Below, in pieces: positions 16,299 to 24,401 of a DNA stretch of 29,237 nt. Numbering within the stretch: position 1 is the first letter of the stretch; every line of letters begins with the position of its first letter. This DNA is from JANXSG01 sp038203935 (GTDB lineage: Bacteria; Armatimonadota; Chthonomonadetes; Chthonomonadales; Chthonomonadaceae). The position numbers were made by a program, and so were the translations under genes. The stretch is taken from contig JBBRDM010000053.1 in NCBI GenBank assembly GCA_038203935.1, positions 1-29,237 of the forward strand, given 5' to 3'. The notes under the pieces were generated by a model, which worked only from the letters and a program-made list of their open reading frames with translations, searched no databases and was not told the DNA's origin.

Positions 16299-17504
16299 TT
16301 ACTGAACCAGAACTTTCTGAAATGTTTCCAGAAATCGGTCACAGTCGGAAGTGGTAATGTTGAGCGGAGGAAGGAGTCTGATAATTTTATCTCCCACTGC
16401 GTTACAGACCACGCCAGCATCAAATAACGACTGATATAACTGTCTTGCGTTATTTTTAGCTAGTTCTATGCCTATCATTAGGCCAAAACCACGTATTTCA
16501 CTGATCTCTTGAGTAAAATCCCGCTGAATTACCTGGAGTTTCTCTATCAAATAAGAACCAACATGAACTGCATTTTCAAGCAGATGCTCTTCTTCGAGCA
16601 CGTCTAAAGTTGCTAACGAAGCAGCGCACGCCAGGGGCTGCCCTGCAAAGGTGGATCCGTGGTCGCCGGGTACAAGGACACTAGCTGCTTCATCGCGAGC
16701 GAGGCAAACACCCATCGGAAATCCGTCTGCAATCCCTTTGGCCAGCGTAACAATATTACCGGTGATATTGGCACGCTGGCTGGCCAGAAATTTCCCTGTG
16801 CGCCCCATTCCGCATTGAACTTCGTCGAGGATCAACAGCACATCTGCCTCATCGCAGAGTGCCCGTATTCCCTGAAGAAATTCTGCAGACGCGGGCTTCA
16901 CTCCACTCTCTCCCTGAACTGGTTCGATCATTACAGCACACGTCTTCTCTGTAATAAGATTATCCAATGCAGCAAGATCATTTAGCGGAGCGTATATAAA
17001 ACCGGGAACCAGAGGTTCGAACGGTGTCTGGTATTTAGACTGCGCTGTAGCGGATACTGTTCCCAGCGTTCTTCCATGAAATGACCCCTGGAACGTGATT
17101 ATTTCAAAACAATCTTGTCCACGCTTACTTTTGCCCCATTTTCTGGCAATTTTAAGGGCACATTCATTAGCCTCCGCACCAGAATTGCAAAAAAATGCTT
17201 TAGACATTCCAGTAAGCTTATTCAGCCTGGATGCAAGCTCTGCCTGAAGCGGGTTGTGAAACAGATTGCTGACATGCATTAACGTCGTCGCCTGTTTGGC
17301 AATAGCCGCCGCAACTCTCGGATGGCAATGACCCACCTGTACTACTGATATGCCGCTCAGGAAATCGAGATACTCTTTTCCATTACTATCCCAAAGACGT
17401 GATCCTTCTCCACGCACAAATACTACGGGCTGCCTGGAGTAAGTGCCCATCACGTTATCGACGTCGAGCTGGTGAATCTGTTCATAATTTAATGGATTAG
17501 ACAT
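16299..17504 (-). CDS. argD: Acetylornithine aminotransferase
   Basis: PLP-dependent class III aminotransferase converting N-acetylglutamate semialdehyde to N-acetylornithine. 401 residues. It shows the phosphate-binding FFCNSGAEANECALKIAR (about 105-121), FHGRTLGTVSAT, ILDEVQCGMGRTGKF (about 225-239), and the PLP lysine K256 in LAKGIADGFPMG. Close paralogues act on succinyl-ornithine or ornithine, but the position between argB and argF makes the arginine role secure. ATG at 17504 has a purine-rich but weak ribosome site; argB ends 41 bp upstream. Confidence 0.96.
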   Translation of the reverse strand: MSNPLNYEQIHQLDVDNVMGTYSRQPVVFVRGEGSRLWDSNGKEYLDFLSGISVVQVGHCHPRVAAAIAKQATTLMHVSNLFHNPLQAELASRLNKLTGMSKAFFCNSGAEANECALKIARKWGKSKRGQDCFEIITFQGSFHGRTLGTVSATAQSKYQTPFEPLVPGFIYAPLNDLAALDNLITEKTCAVMIEPVQGESGVKPASAEFLQGIRALCDEADVLLILDEVQCGMGRTGKFLASQRANITGNIVTLAKGIADGFPMGVCLARDEAASVLVPGDHGSTFAGQPLACAASLATLDVLEEEHLLENAVHVGSYLIEKLQVIQRDFTQEISEIRGFGLMIGIELAKNNARQLYQSLFDAGVVCNAVGDKIIRLLPPLNITTSDCDRFLETFQKVLVQ

Positions 17505-17545
17505 GGCGTATTTTCTTTTCTAAAATTTCTATAATAAAATACAAA

Positions 17546-18412
17546 CTATACTCTCAGCATGGTGCCGATTCCGGAATCGGTAAATATCTCTATCAAAAGT
17601 GTATGCGGAATTCTGCCATCTATGAGATGCGCTCTCTCCACTCCGCCTTCTACTGCTTTGATGCAGGCTTCGAGTTTGGGTATCATTCCGCGGTCTGCCG
17701 CTCCTGTTTCGATGAGTGATCGAGCGCGCGATACATCCATCTCTTTTATAATGCTTGATTTATCCGCATAGTCTGCATAGAGACCTTCTACATCGGTAAG
17801 AATTACCAGTTTGCAGGCGCCAACTTTTGCAGATATATGGCCGGCTGCATGATCTGCATTTACATTATAACTCTGGCCGTCTAAGCCGATGGCAACCGAA
17901 GAGATGACCGGCACATATCCTTCAGCGCTGAGCAGATTGAGAATTTCTGGATTTATCTGTTCTATCTCGCCAACGAATCCAAGATCTCCAAGCCGCGATA
18001 CCATTTTGCTGGCCACTATGAGATTCGCATCTTTCCCGCTCAGGCCTACTGCTCGCGCGCCCTGCTGATTTAGAAGAGCAACGATATTTTTGTTCGTTTT
18101 GCCGGTGAGCGCCATTTCAACGATTTCCATTGTTACTGCGTCTGTCACTCGCAGACCGCCGATGAAAGATGATTCGTGTCCCATCTGTTTCATCAACGTA
18201 TTGATTTCCGGACCTCCGCCATGCACCAGTATGGGACGAATTCCCACATAATGCAGCAGAGCGATGTCCTGCATGACCTGCGATTTCAGCGTTTCGTCTG
18301 TCATCGCATTTCCACCGTACTTTACAACAATGGTTTTACCGTAAAATTTACGCAGATAGGGGAGGGCCTCTATCAGAACTTCTGCCTGTGTTTCTGGATC
18401 TCTGTTACTCAT
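17546..18412 (-). CDS. argB: Acetylglutamate kinase, probably arginine-sensitive
   Basis: Phosphorylates N-acetylglutamate. 288 residues. It shows KYGGNAM (catalytic K31), HGGGPEIN (65-71) and the NVNADHAAG block. The N-terminus carries an extra helix (EVLIEALPYLRKFYG) and the C-terminus ends with EIFTDSGIGTML. In known NAGKs both features go with the hexameric form that is feedback-inhibited by arginine, as in Thermotoga and Pseudomonas; sensitivity here is inferred from these features. The gene is 29 bp after argJ. If correct, the operon has both enzyme-level and transcriptional arginine control. Confidence 0.96.
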   Translation of the reverse strand: MSNRDPETQAEVLIEALPYLRKFYGKTIVVKYGGNAMTDETLKSQVMQDIALLHYVGIRPILVHGGGPEINTLMKQMGHESSFIGGLRVTDAVTMEIVEMALTGKTNKNIVALLNQQGARAVGLSGKDANLIVASKMVSRLGDLGFVGEIEQINPEILNLLSAEGYVPVISSVAIGLDGQSYNVNADHAAGHISAKVGACKLVILTDVEGLYADYADKSSIIKEMDVSRARSLIETGAADRGMIPKLEACIKAVEGGVERAHLIDGRIPHTLLIEIFTDSGIGTMLRV

Positions 18413-18441
18413 GAATAACCTGCCTCAAACTGTCTCATTAT

Positions 18442-19665
18442 TTAGGTATGGTACTCTGCGTTTATCTTAATATAGTCATAGCTGTAATCGCAGGTCCAGA
18501 AAGTTGCGGACTCTTCACCCATATTCAGATCGAATGTAATCACAATCTCTTTTTGGGTGAGATAATCGTGTGCAGAATCTCGATCAAATGCGACACTCCC
18601 GCCATTTTCACAAACCATCTGGTCCCCAATGGTTACGGAAATCTTAGTAGGGTCAAGCGGCGCTCCAGATTTTCCTGCCGCCATCAGGAGTCTGCCCCAA
18701 TTCGGATCGTTACCGAACAGAGCCGTTTTGACCAAAGGTGATTCTGCGACTGATTTTGCTATTTGGTGCGCTGCCTGTTCTGTTGCAGCATTTTGAACCC
18801 TTATCTCAACCAGCTTGGTCGCACCTTCGCCATCTCGTGCGATCTCTTTGGCTAACGACACGCTGATTTCCGTGAGCGCCTGGACAAAATCCTCAAATGC
18901 CGCTCCCTGCCGTGTGATTTCTGCGTGCCCCATGCCCGAAGCTAACATCAAATACATGTCATTGGTACTGGTGTCGCCATCCACCGTCACCCGATTGAAG
19001 GAGGCATTCGCGGCTCTCGTTACTGCCTCCTGTAGCAGCGCAGCGGGCAGTCTTGCATCGGTAGTAATGAAGGAAAGCATCGTGGCCATATTAGGAGCAA
19101 TCATTCCAGAGCCTTTGCACATCCCCCCGAATCTTATCGGACCGACCCAGTGATCAGAATCTGCTTCGACTGCCAGCATTTTTGGATAGGTATCGGTCGT
19201 CATCACTGCTTTTGCCAATTCGATGTCGACCTCAGAATCTCGTTCCAGCTGATCGACAGCGTTTTGTATTCCAGCCTGCATCTTATCCATTGGCAGAAAA
19301 TGGCCTATAATTCCGGTGGATGCGATCAGCACATTATCCGGAGCAATATGAAGGTGTCGGCTGACCCACTCTGCCAGATTCCTGTTGTCAGCTTCGCCCT
19401 GCTCGCCGTTGCATGCATTGGCGTTGCCGGCATTGACAAGAATGGCACGAGCAGTTCCTCCCCGGACTACCCTGCTGGAGTATTTCACACAAGGCGCCTG
19501 AACTCGGTTTGTGGTAAAAACCCCGGCAGCAGTTGCCGCGCTGTCGCTCACCAGCAAAGCAAGATCTTTCCCTGTCGTCTTAAGGCCGCATCGAACTGCA
19601 GAAGCTACGAATCCCTCAGGGAAAGTTATTCCTGCATCTTTATGCTCTTTCCAAACAGTTAACAT
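18442..19665 (-). CDS. argJ: Bifunctional glutamate N-acetyltransferase / ornithine acetyltransferase
   Basis: Transfers acetyl from N-acetylornithine to glutamate, closing the cyclic arginine pathway; some members also use acetyl-CoA. 407 residues. The self-cleavage and nucleophile site is present as KGSGMIAPNMATMLSF, with Thr195 expected to become the N-terminus of the beta chain. LVNAGNANACNG and GNDPNWGRLLMAAGKSG are also conserved. No argA or argE is seen in the window, consistent with ArgJ providing acetyl recycling. ATG at 19665 has GGAG 10 nt upstream; argC ends 17 bp before it. Confidence 0.96.
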   Translation of the reverse strand: MLTVWKEHKDAGITFPEGFVASAVRCGLKTTGKDLALLVSDSAATAAGVFTTNRVQAPCVKYSSRVVRGGTARAILVNAGNANACNGEQGEADNRNLAEWVSRHLHIAPDNVLIASTGIIGHFLPMDKMQAGIQNAVDQLERDSEVDIELAKAVMTTDTYPKMLAVEADSDHWVGPIRFGGMCKGSGMIAPNMATMLSFITTDARLPAALLQEAVTRAANASFNRVTVDGDTSTNDMYLMLASGMGHAEITRQGAAFEDFVQALTEISVSLAKEIARDGEGATKLVEIRVQNAATEQAAHQIAKSVAESPLVKTALFGNDPNWGRLLMAAGKSGAPLDPTKISVTIGDQMVCENGGSVAFDRDSAHDYLTQKEIVITFDLNMGEESATFWTCDYSYDYIKINAEYHT

Positions 19666-19682
19666 TTGAGCCCATCTCCAGT

Positions 19683-20729
19683 CTAAGGCCAGATTCCGCC
19701 AGTATGCACTAATGCTGTGGTCTCATCAAAGCCAAACATCAAATTCATGTTCTGCACTGCCTGACCCGCAGCTCCTTTAATCAGATTATCAATTGCGGAG
19801 ACCAATGTGATCCGCTGTGTACGAGAATCAAAAGCCAGACCGATATGGCAGCGATTGCTGCCCAGCGTGTGTTTCGTAGCAGGAAGAGTATCGGTCAGTA
19901 TCTCAACAAAAGGTTCCTGTCGATAGAAATCTTGATATACATCGACTAAATCGGAGTGTTGCTGCGGCTGTAGACAAGTCGCATAGCATGTCGATAGGAT
20001 TCCCCGGGACATAGGGATCAGGTGGGGAGTAAAAGTAATTTTAGAATAGTATCCAGAAAGTTCATTTACCATCATTTCAATTTCAGGGGTGTGACGGTGG
20101 GTGCCCGCAATTTTATAAGCGCTCACGCTTTCGTTAATTTCAGGATAGTGGTAATCCAGTGAAAATTTTGCTCTGCCTGCGCCAGATACTCCTGATTTAG
20201 CATCGATAACGATGCTTGATGGATCTATTCGTTTAGATTTGAGCAAGGGCGCGAGAGCCAGTATAGAAGCGGTAGGATAGCATCCGGGATTTCCTACAAC
20301 CGCTGCTGTTTTAATTGCCGCTTTGTTTAATTCCGGAAGGCCGTATACTGCGACTTTGCCAATGTCCGGGCATGCATGCACCAGGCTGTACCATTCAGGA
20401 TAGATGGCAGGATCTCGAAATCTAAAATCTGCGGAGAGATCTATCACTCTGATGCCGCATTCTAATAGTCTGGGAACGATTTTCATGGCTCGCCCATTCT
20501 CCTGCGCCAGAAAAACTACCTCACAGCTTTCGAGTATATTTCCATTACCAAGCGGTTTACAAATAAGATCGCTCATGCCAGTCAATCCAGGCAGTGCTGC
20601 AGACAATGGTTTTTCTGCATATGTTTCTGAAATAACTACGGACAGCTTTATTTCCGGATGATTGAGGAGGATCCTAACTAGTTCACCGCCTCCATATCCA
20701 GAAGCGCCTACTACGGCTGCACTGATCAT
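19683..20729 (-). CDS. argC: N-acetyl-gamma-glutamyl-phosphate reductase
   Basis: NADPH-dependent reduction of N-acetylglutamyl phosphate. 348 residues. It has a Rossmann N-terminus with the dinucleotide motif VVGASGYGGGELVRIL, the catalytic Cys150 in GNPGCYPTA, and the family block AGTHRHTPEIE. It is the first structural gene of the arginine operon. ATG at 20729 has AAGGA 10 nt upstream within TCAAGGATTAT. About 70 nt separate its start from the intrinsic terminator of the arginine leader, so its transcription depends on readthrough of that terminator. Confidence 0.96.
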   Translation of the reverse strand: MISAAVVGASGYGGGELVRILLNHPEIKLSVVISETYAEKPLSAALPGLTGMSDLICKPLGNGNILESCEVVFLAQENGRAMKIVPRLLECGIRVIDLSADFRFRDPAIYPEWYSLVHACPDIGKVAVYGLPELNKAAIKTAAVVGNPGCYPTASILALAPLLKSKRIDPSSIVIDAKSGVSGAGRAKFSLDYHYPEINESVSAYKIAGTHRHTPEIEMMVNELSGYYSKITFTPHLIPMSRGILSTCYATCLQPQQHSDLVDVYQDFYRQEPFVEILTDTLPATKHTLGSNRCHIGLAFDSRTQRITLVSAIDNLIKGAAGQAVQNMNLMFGFDETTALVHTGGIWP

Positions 20730-20795
20730 AACTGTATAATCCTTGATTTAAGGCCATGCATAAAGGGTTAGGCCATAATGAAACTGAATATTGAA

Positions 20796-20846
20796 TCAAA
20801 AATGAGCCATGGGTCATCTGGCTTGAGATAAAACCCACGGCTCATT
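20796..20846 (-). terminator. Leader terminator (attenuator) of the arg operon
   Basis: On the minus strand, AATGAGCCGTGGGT (20846-20833) pairs with ACCCATGGCTCATT (20814-20801) to give a 14-bp stem with an 18-nt loop. A run of five U (20802-20798) then GAUUC follows. The only irregular pair is a G-U wobble in minus-strand RNA (it would be an A-C mismatch in plus-strand RNA). This fixes the orientation as minus, towards argC. The stem competes with the antiterminator at 20832-20880. Confidence 0.75.
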
Positions 20847-20880
20847 CAATTCGGGACTGATGACAAAACGTGCGTGGGTT
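20832..20880 (-). promoter_or_regulatory. Antiterminator hairpin of the arg leader
   Basis: In the minus-strand transcript, AACCCACG (20880-20873) is a perfect 8-bp complement of CGTGGGTT (20839-20832). The second arm is part of the 5' arm of the terminator, so the two hairpins exclude each other. The first arm begins at the second base of the leader peptide's UAA stop. A ribosome finishing the leader peptide would mask it, and one stalled at the Arg triplet 17-25 nt upstream would leave it free. Confidence 0.65.
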
Positions 20881-20950
20881 ATCTAGGGATATACTCACGA
20901 CGACGGTTATTATTTGTCTGATTAGAAAAAATATGCATTAAACTCATCAT
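20879..20950 (-). CDS. Arginine-rich leader peptide (attenuation leader)
   Basis: A 23-codon ORF (ATG at 20950; the next ATG, 20947, is also possible) followed by TAA. Its C-terminal part reads NNNRRREYIPR, with three consecutive CGT arginine codons at 20905-20897 and an AGA codon directly before the stop. Four of 23 residues are Arg. The ribosome site is weak; a TTG at 20968 would add six residues including one more Arg. It lies about 30 nt after the predicted transcription start and immediately upstream of the antiterminator/terminator pair that precedes argC. This is the arrangement of trp/his-type leader peptides, with arginyl-tRNA charging as the inferred signal. Confidence 0.7.
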   Translation of the reverse strand: MMSLMHIFSNQTNNNRRREYIPR

Positions 20951-20988
20951 GTTATTGCGTTCAGCCAATAATATTTTACTGGAGGCAT

Positions 20989-21018
20989 ATACTACCTCGA
21001 TTAATTGCTGGAAGTCAA
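20989..21018 (-). promoter_or_regulatory. Predicted promoter of the arg operon
   Basis: On the minus strand: -35 TTGACT (21018-21013), an 18-nt spacer, -10 TAGTAT (20994-20989). Transcription would start near 20982 and run through the Arg leader peptide, the attenuator, and argC. No convincing ARG box (paired TGAAT/ATTCA half-sites) overlaps it. Confidence 0.55.
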
Positions 21019-21130
21019 TACCGGTGGGAAAAATATTTAAAATAGCGCAATAGTGAATGATTAAGAACCGTTGCTTTAAATCTGATACAGAAGAATGAAC
21101 TATTGACCTCCTTCAGCGTCTCAACAATTC

Positions 21131-21139
21131 TGGTATAAT
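21131..21139 (+). promoter_or_regulatory. Extended -10 promoter candidate for the gsp operon
   Basis: TGGTATAAT: an extended -10 with a perfect TATAAT hexamer. A TTGACC at 21103-21108 is too far away (25 nt) to be its -35. Transcription from about 21146 would give a leader of about 250 nt before gspE. Confidence 0.45.
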
Positions 21140-21144
21140 CCATT

Positions 21145-21392
21145 GCCTGCCAGTAATAATACGGTAAAGAGTAACATCATTACGCATTATGATGCAGGCC
21201 TATATTTTTGTTAAAATTCTGTAAAAATAACAGCACCAAGTGCGAAATAAGTACGTCTAAAGTTCTGAACTCAATTGTATACCGTTACTGTACGATCTTG
21301 TGAATTTTTAGACGGTGCAAAATGGTTGATGCCCAATAGTTAATTGGCATATCTTATGTAATGCCCGACAGTTTTTTTAGGAGACAACGTAA
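21145..21392 (+). other. Long AT-rich leader of the gsp operon with a hairpin and T-run
   Basis: Non-coding stretch between the putative promoter and gspE. GCCTGC (21145-21150) and GCAGGC (21194-21199) can pair, with a nested CATCAT/ATGATG stem (21175-21194), and are followed by ATATTTTT at 21202-21209. A second hairpin is at 21329-21350 (ATGCCCAAT/ATTGGCAT, one bulge). I see no match to known riboswitch consensus sequences (including the c-di-GMP classes) and no convincing small ORF. Confidence 0.3.
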
Positions 21393-23099
21393 GTGCTTAA
21401 ACTTAGGCGAACTCTGCTGGGAGCCATGCTGATCGAAGAAAACCTGGTCACTCCGGAGCAGCTGGATGTTGCTCTTGCGGAGCAGCGAAGAAGCGATTCA
21501 GGTAAACGAATTGGTGAAACTCTGGTTGCGCTTCGATTCTTATCTGAACCAAATCTCCTTCGAATTCTTTCTCTTCAGCTAGACTGTCCGATCGTCGATC
21601 TTGTTCAGGAGCCGCCAGATCCTGCTGTGCTCGATGTGGTTCCCAGCGAATTCGCGATGAAGAATCAGCTTATACCGCTGCACCGTAACGATGATACTCT
21701 GGTAGTTGCCATGGCAGATCCTCTCGATATAAATGCTATGGATGACCTGGAACTGCTGACCGGTATGGATATTGCCCCGATGCTGGCGCTCGGCAGTGAT
21801 ATCCGCCGCGTTTGTGAGCAGTTTTATATGAAGAAGATGCTCCAGGATGTAAAAGAAGCGGAAAAAGCGATCGAGGATGAGGATAATCTTGATGTAGCTG
21901 ATCTTCAAAAGATGGCGAAAGAGGAACTGGTGATTCAGATGGTCAATCTGCTTATCAACCAGGCTATCCAGGATCGCGCTTCAGATATACATATTGAACC
22001 TTTCGAAAAAGAGCTCCGGGTGCGTTATCGAGTAGACGGTGTGCTTCATGAAGTGAATGCTCCTCCAAAACGGTATCATCCAGCGGTTGTAAGCAGAATA
22101 AAAATTCTTGCTGATCTGAACATCGCCGAACGCCGACTTCCACAGGATGGGCGTATGCGGCTTAGAAGCGGCGGGCGTCAGATCGATCTTCGTGTATCCA
22201 CTTTACCTACTCTCTATGGCGAGGGTGTCGTGATGCGTATTTTGGATAAACAGACCGCCATGCTGGGACTGACCGAACTTGGCATGGACCCGGATATGTT
22301 TATCAGTTTCCGCAGGCTTATTCAGGAGCCGCATGGAATTGTGCTGGTAACAGGGCCGACGGGTTCTGGAAAAACTACTACCCTGTATGCCAGCCTGAAT
22401 GAGATATATTCGGTAGAGAAAAAAATTGTAACCGTTGAAGATCCGGTCGAATATCAGCTAAACGGGGTTAACCAGATCGCAGTCAATCCGCAGATCGGGC
22501 TGACATTTGCAAATGGATTAAGAAGCATTGTCCGGCAGGACCCGGATATTATTATGGTAGGTGAAATCCGAGATCACGAAACGGTAGAAATATCAATTCA
22601 TGCAGCGCTCACCGGCCACCTTGTTTTTTCCACGCTCCATACGAATGATGCGGCAGGAGCAGTCAGCAGGCTGCTCGATATGGGCGCGGAGCCTTATCTG
22701 GTAGCTTCCTCACTCATTGGGACAGTTGCACAGCGGCTGGTCCGTTTGAACTGCGCGCACTGCCGAGTCCCCTATGAAGAAAAACCGGAAGTTTTACGCG
22801 AGATTGGAATCGATCCTGCTCTGGTCAAGGATAATCCGCTCATGAAGGGGAAAGGATGTCCGGAATGCCGGGGACTGGGATTCAGAGGCCGAGGCGGAAT
22901 CTATGAGCTTATCACAGTTGATGAAAATGTACGCAGAATGATTATTGAACGCGCCCCGGCAAACACCGTCAAACAGTATGCTATGACAAATCAAGCTATG
23001 GTGACGATGCTGCAGGATGGGCGGCGGAAAGCGCTCCAAGGCCATACCACTATACAAGAAGTAATGCGAGTTTGCCAGCGTGAGGATTTCGATGCCTGA
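21393..23099 (+). CDS. gspE: GspE/PilB-family secretion or pilus assembly ATPase
   Basis: 568-residue hexameric ATPase that powers pseudopilus or pilus assembly from the cytoplasm. The N-terminal T2SSE_N/MshEN-like domain (about 5-150) contains two LLGAMLIEENLVTPEQLDVALAEQ-like repeats. The core has Walker A GPTGSGKTT (321-329), an Asp box, Walker B IIMVGEIRD, and the His box TGHLVFSTLHTNDA. A Cys4 zinc site (LNCAHC ... GCPECRG) follows near the C-terminus. GTG start at 21393 has AGGAG 9 nt upstream. Its stop overlaps the start of gspF by 8 nt. PilB and GspE cannot be fully separated by sequence; the following pseudopilin set suggests type II secretion or a hybrid pilus system. Confidence 0.92.
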   Translation: MLKLRRTLLGAMLIEENLVTPEQLDVALAEQRRSDSGKRIGETLVALRFLSEPNLLRILSLQLDCPIVDLVQEPPDPAVLDVVPSEFAMKNQLIPLHRNDDTLVVAMADPLDINAMDDLELLTGMDIAPMLALGSDIRRVCEQFYMKKMLQDVKEAEKAIEDEDNLDVADLQKMAKEELVIQMVNLLINQAIQDRASDIHIEPFEKELRVRYRVDGVLHEVNAPPKRYHPAVVSRIKILADLNIAERRLPQDGRMRLRSGGRQIDLRVSTLPTLYGEGVVMRILDKQTAMLGLTELGMDPDMFISFRRLIQEPHGIVLVTGPTGSGKTTTLYASLNEIYSVEKKIVTVEDPVEYQLNGVNQIAVNPQIGLTFANGLRSIVRQDPDIIMVGEIRDHETVEISIHAALTGHLVFSTLHTNDAAGAVSRLLDMGAEPYLVASSLIGTVAQRLVRLNCAHCRVPYEEKPEVLREIGIDPALVKDNPLMKGKGCPECRGLGFRGRGGIYELITVDENVRRMIIERAPANTVKQYAMTNQAMVTMLQDGRRKALQGHTTIQEVMRVCQREDFDA

Positions 23100-24378
23100 T
23101 TTTATTTACACCGCACTGGATAGATCCGGTAATACCATGGAAGGCACTATTGTCGCCCGGGATAATACGGACGCAGCCATTAAGGTAAGAGCGCTCGGAG
23201 TCTATCCCACGAAAATAGGTACGAATGGCAGCGGCTCTTCTGGCGAAACCATGAAGCTAACCAGCAAGAAAGCGTCTGATGGGAAATCATCTGCGAATGC
23301 TGGCAGCGCATCGGAAGCCTCAGTAGTTAACGCCAGTGGAAAAAAAGTGTCTCGGCTGCATATTTTGATGTTTACCCGTGAAATGGCGGATCTGCTCGAC
23401 GCAGGCTTGCCGATGGATAGATGTTTCTCCGTACTAATCGACCAGACCGATATTCCACAACTGCAGGCAATGCTGACAGTGCTGCAGGGCGATATTCGCG
23501 CTGGAGAACCGCTTTCTCAGGCATTGAAAAGATTTCCCAAAGAGTTTCCCATGCTCTACGCAAATATGGTGCATGCCGGGGAAGTTTCGGGGCAGCTTGC
23601 AGCCGTTATGCTGCGACTGGCGGAATTTATGGAGAAAGAGCAGGTTCGGCGCAGCCAGGTGATTGCCGCACTGACTTATCCAATGGTTCTGGTGAGCGTT
23701 GCCGTTCTTGCCATCGCTTTTTTGCTGACCTTCGTGATACCAAAACTCTCTGGCGTTTTCAAAGAGATGGGAAGTTCACTGCCGCTCCAAACGCGTCTGC
23801 TGCTGGGTATATCTGGTTTTCTGGTAAGTTACTGGTGGGCCCTGATAATCGGAATTGTAACCATAGCTTACAGTTATAAAATATGGTCCGCGACTGCATC
23901 AGGCAGAAATGCTATCGATAACTTCCGGCTGAAAGCGCCGTTGGTTGGTGTGCTTGCCAACAAGATAGTTTCAGCCAGATTAGTGCGTACCCTGGGAACG
24001 CTCTTAGGCGGCGGAGTGCCAATTCTTGATGCGCTCGAGATTGCTGCAACCGCAGTAGGCAATGTAGTAACAACAGAAGCCGTCCTCACCGCACGGAGCG
24101 GAGTTCGCCAGGGAGAAACCCTCCATGAAGCAATGGAACAGACCGGGTCTTTTCTGCCAGTCGTGAAGCACATGACTGCGGTTGGGGAAGAGACTGGCCG
24201 TCTGCCGGCCATGCTTATCCGGACTGCAGACACCCTGGATTTCGAAGTAGATAACGCCATGCGAAGGCTTACCAGCCTGGTGGAGCCACTCGTTGTACTT
24301 TTGATGGGCGGGTTCGTGGGATTCATTGTTCTATCGATCCTGCAGCCAATTTTCGAAGTCAACTCAATGATCAAATAG
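23092..24378 (+). CDS. gspF: GspF/PilC-family inner-membrane platform protein
   Basis: 428-residue polytopic membrane protein that anchors the assembly ATPase and pseudopilus. It has an N-terminal cytoplasmic region (PDFIYTALDRSGNTMEGTI, about 1-100) with a Ser/Ala/Lys-rich linker, then two GspF domains with DAGLPMDRCFSVL and GGVPILDALEIAA signatures, each followed by transmembrane helices (around residues 200-220, 248-265 and 398-418). The ATG at 23092 is preferred over a GTG at 23080: it gives the family's M-x-x-F-x-Y-x-A-x-D start and has GAGG 7 nt upstream, inside the end of gspE. Confidence 0.93.
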   Translation: MPDFIYTALDRSGNTMEGTIVARDNTDAAIKVRALGVYPTKIGTNGSGSSGETMKLTSKKASDGKSSANAGSASEASVVNASGKKVSRLHILMFTREMADLLDAGLPMDRCFSVLIDQTDIPQLQAMLTVLQGDIRAGEPLSQALKRFPKEFPMLYANMVHAGEVSGQLAAVMLRLAEFMEKEQVRRSQVIAALTYPMVLVSVAVLAIAFLLTFVIPKLSGVFKEMGSSLPLQTRLLLGISGFLVSYWWALIIGIVTIAYSYKIWSATASGRNAIDNFRLKAPLVGVLANKIVSARLVRTLGTLLGGGVPILDALEIAATAVGNVVTTEAVLTARSGVRQGETLHEAMEQTGSFLPVVKHMTAVGEETGRLPAMLIRTADTLDFEVDNAMRRLTSLVEPLVVLLMGGFVGFIVLSILQPIFEVNSMIK

Positions 24379-24401
24379 AATCTCATTAAGGAGTTTAAAA
24401 G

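Noticed and set aside
20730..20880. T-box riboswitch in front of argC
   Set aside because: There is a terminator/antiterminator pair, but no T-box consensus (GGTGGTACCGCG-like) and no Stem I features; the Arg-codon ORF explains the layout better.
20780..21070. ArgR/AhrC operator (ARG box) near the arg promoter
   Set aside because: Scattered TGAAT sequences occur (for example 20785, 21054), but none forms the paired TGAAT/ATTCA palindrome.
21103..21139. TTGACC/TATAAT as a normal sigma70 promoter for gspE
   Set aside because: The spacer is 25 nt, too long; only the extended -10 was kept as a candidate.
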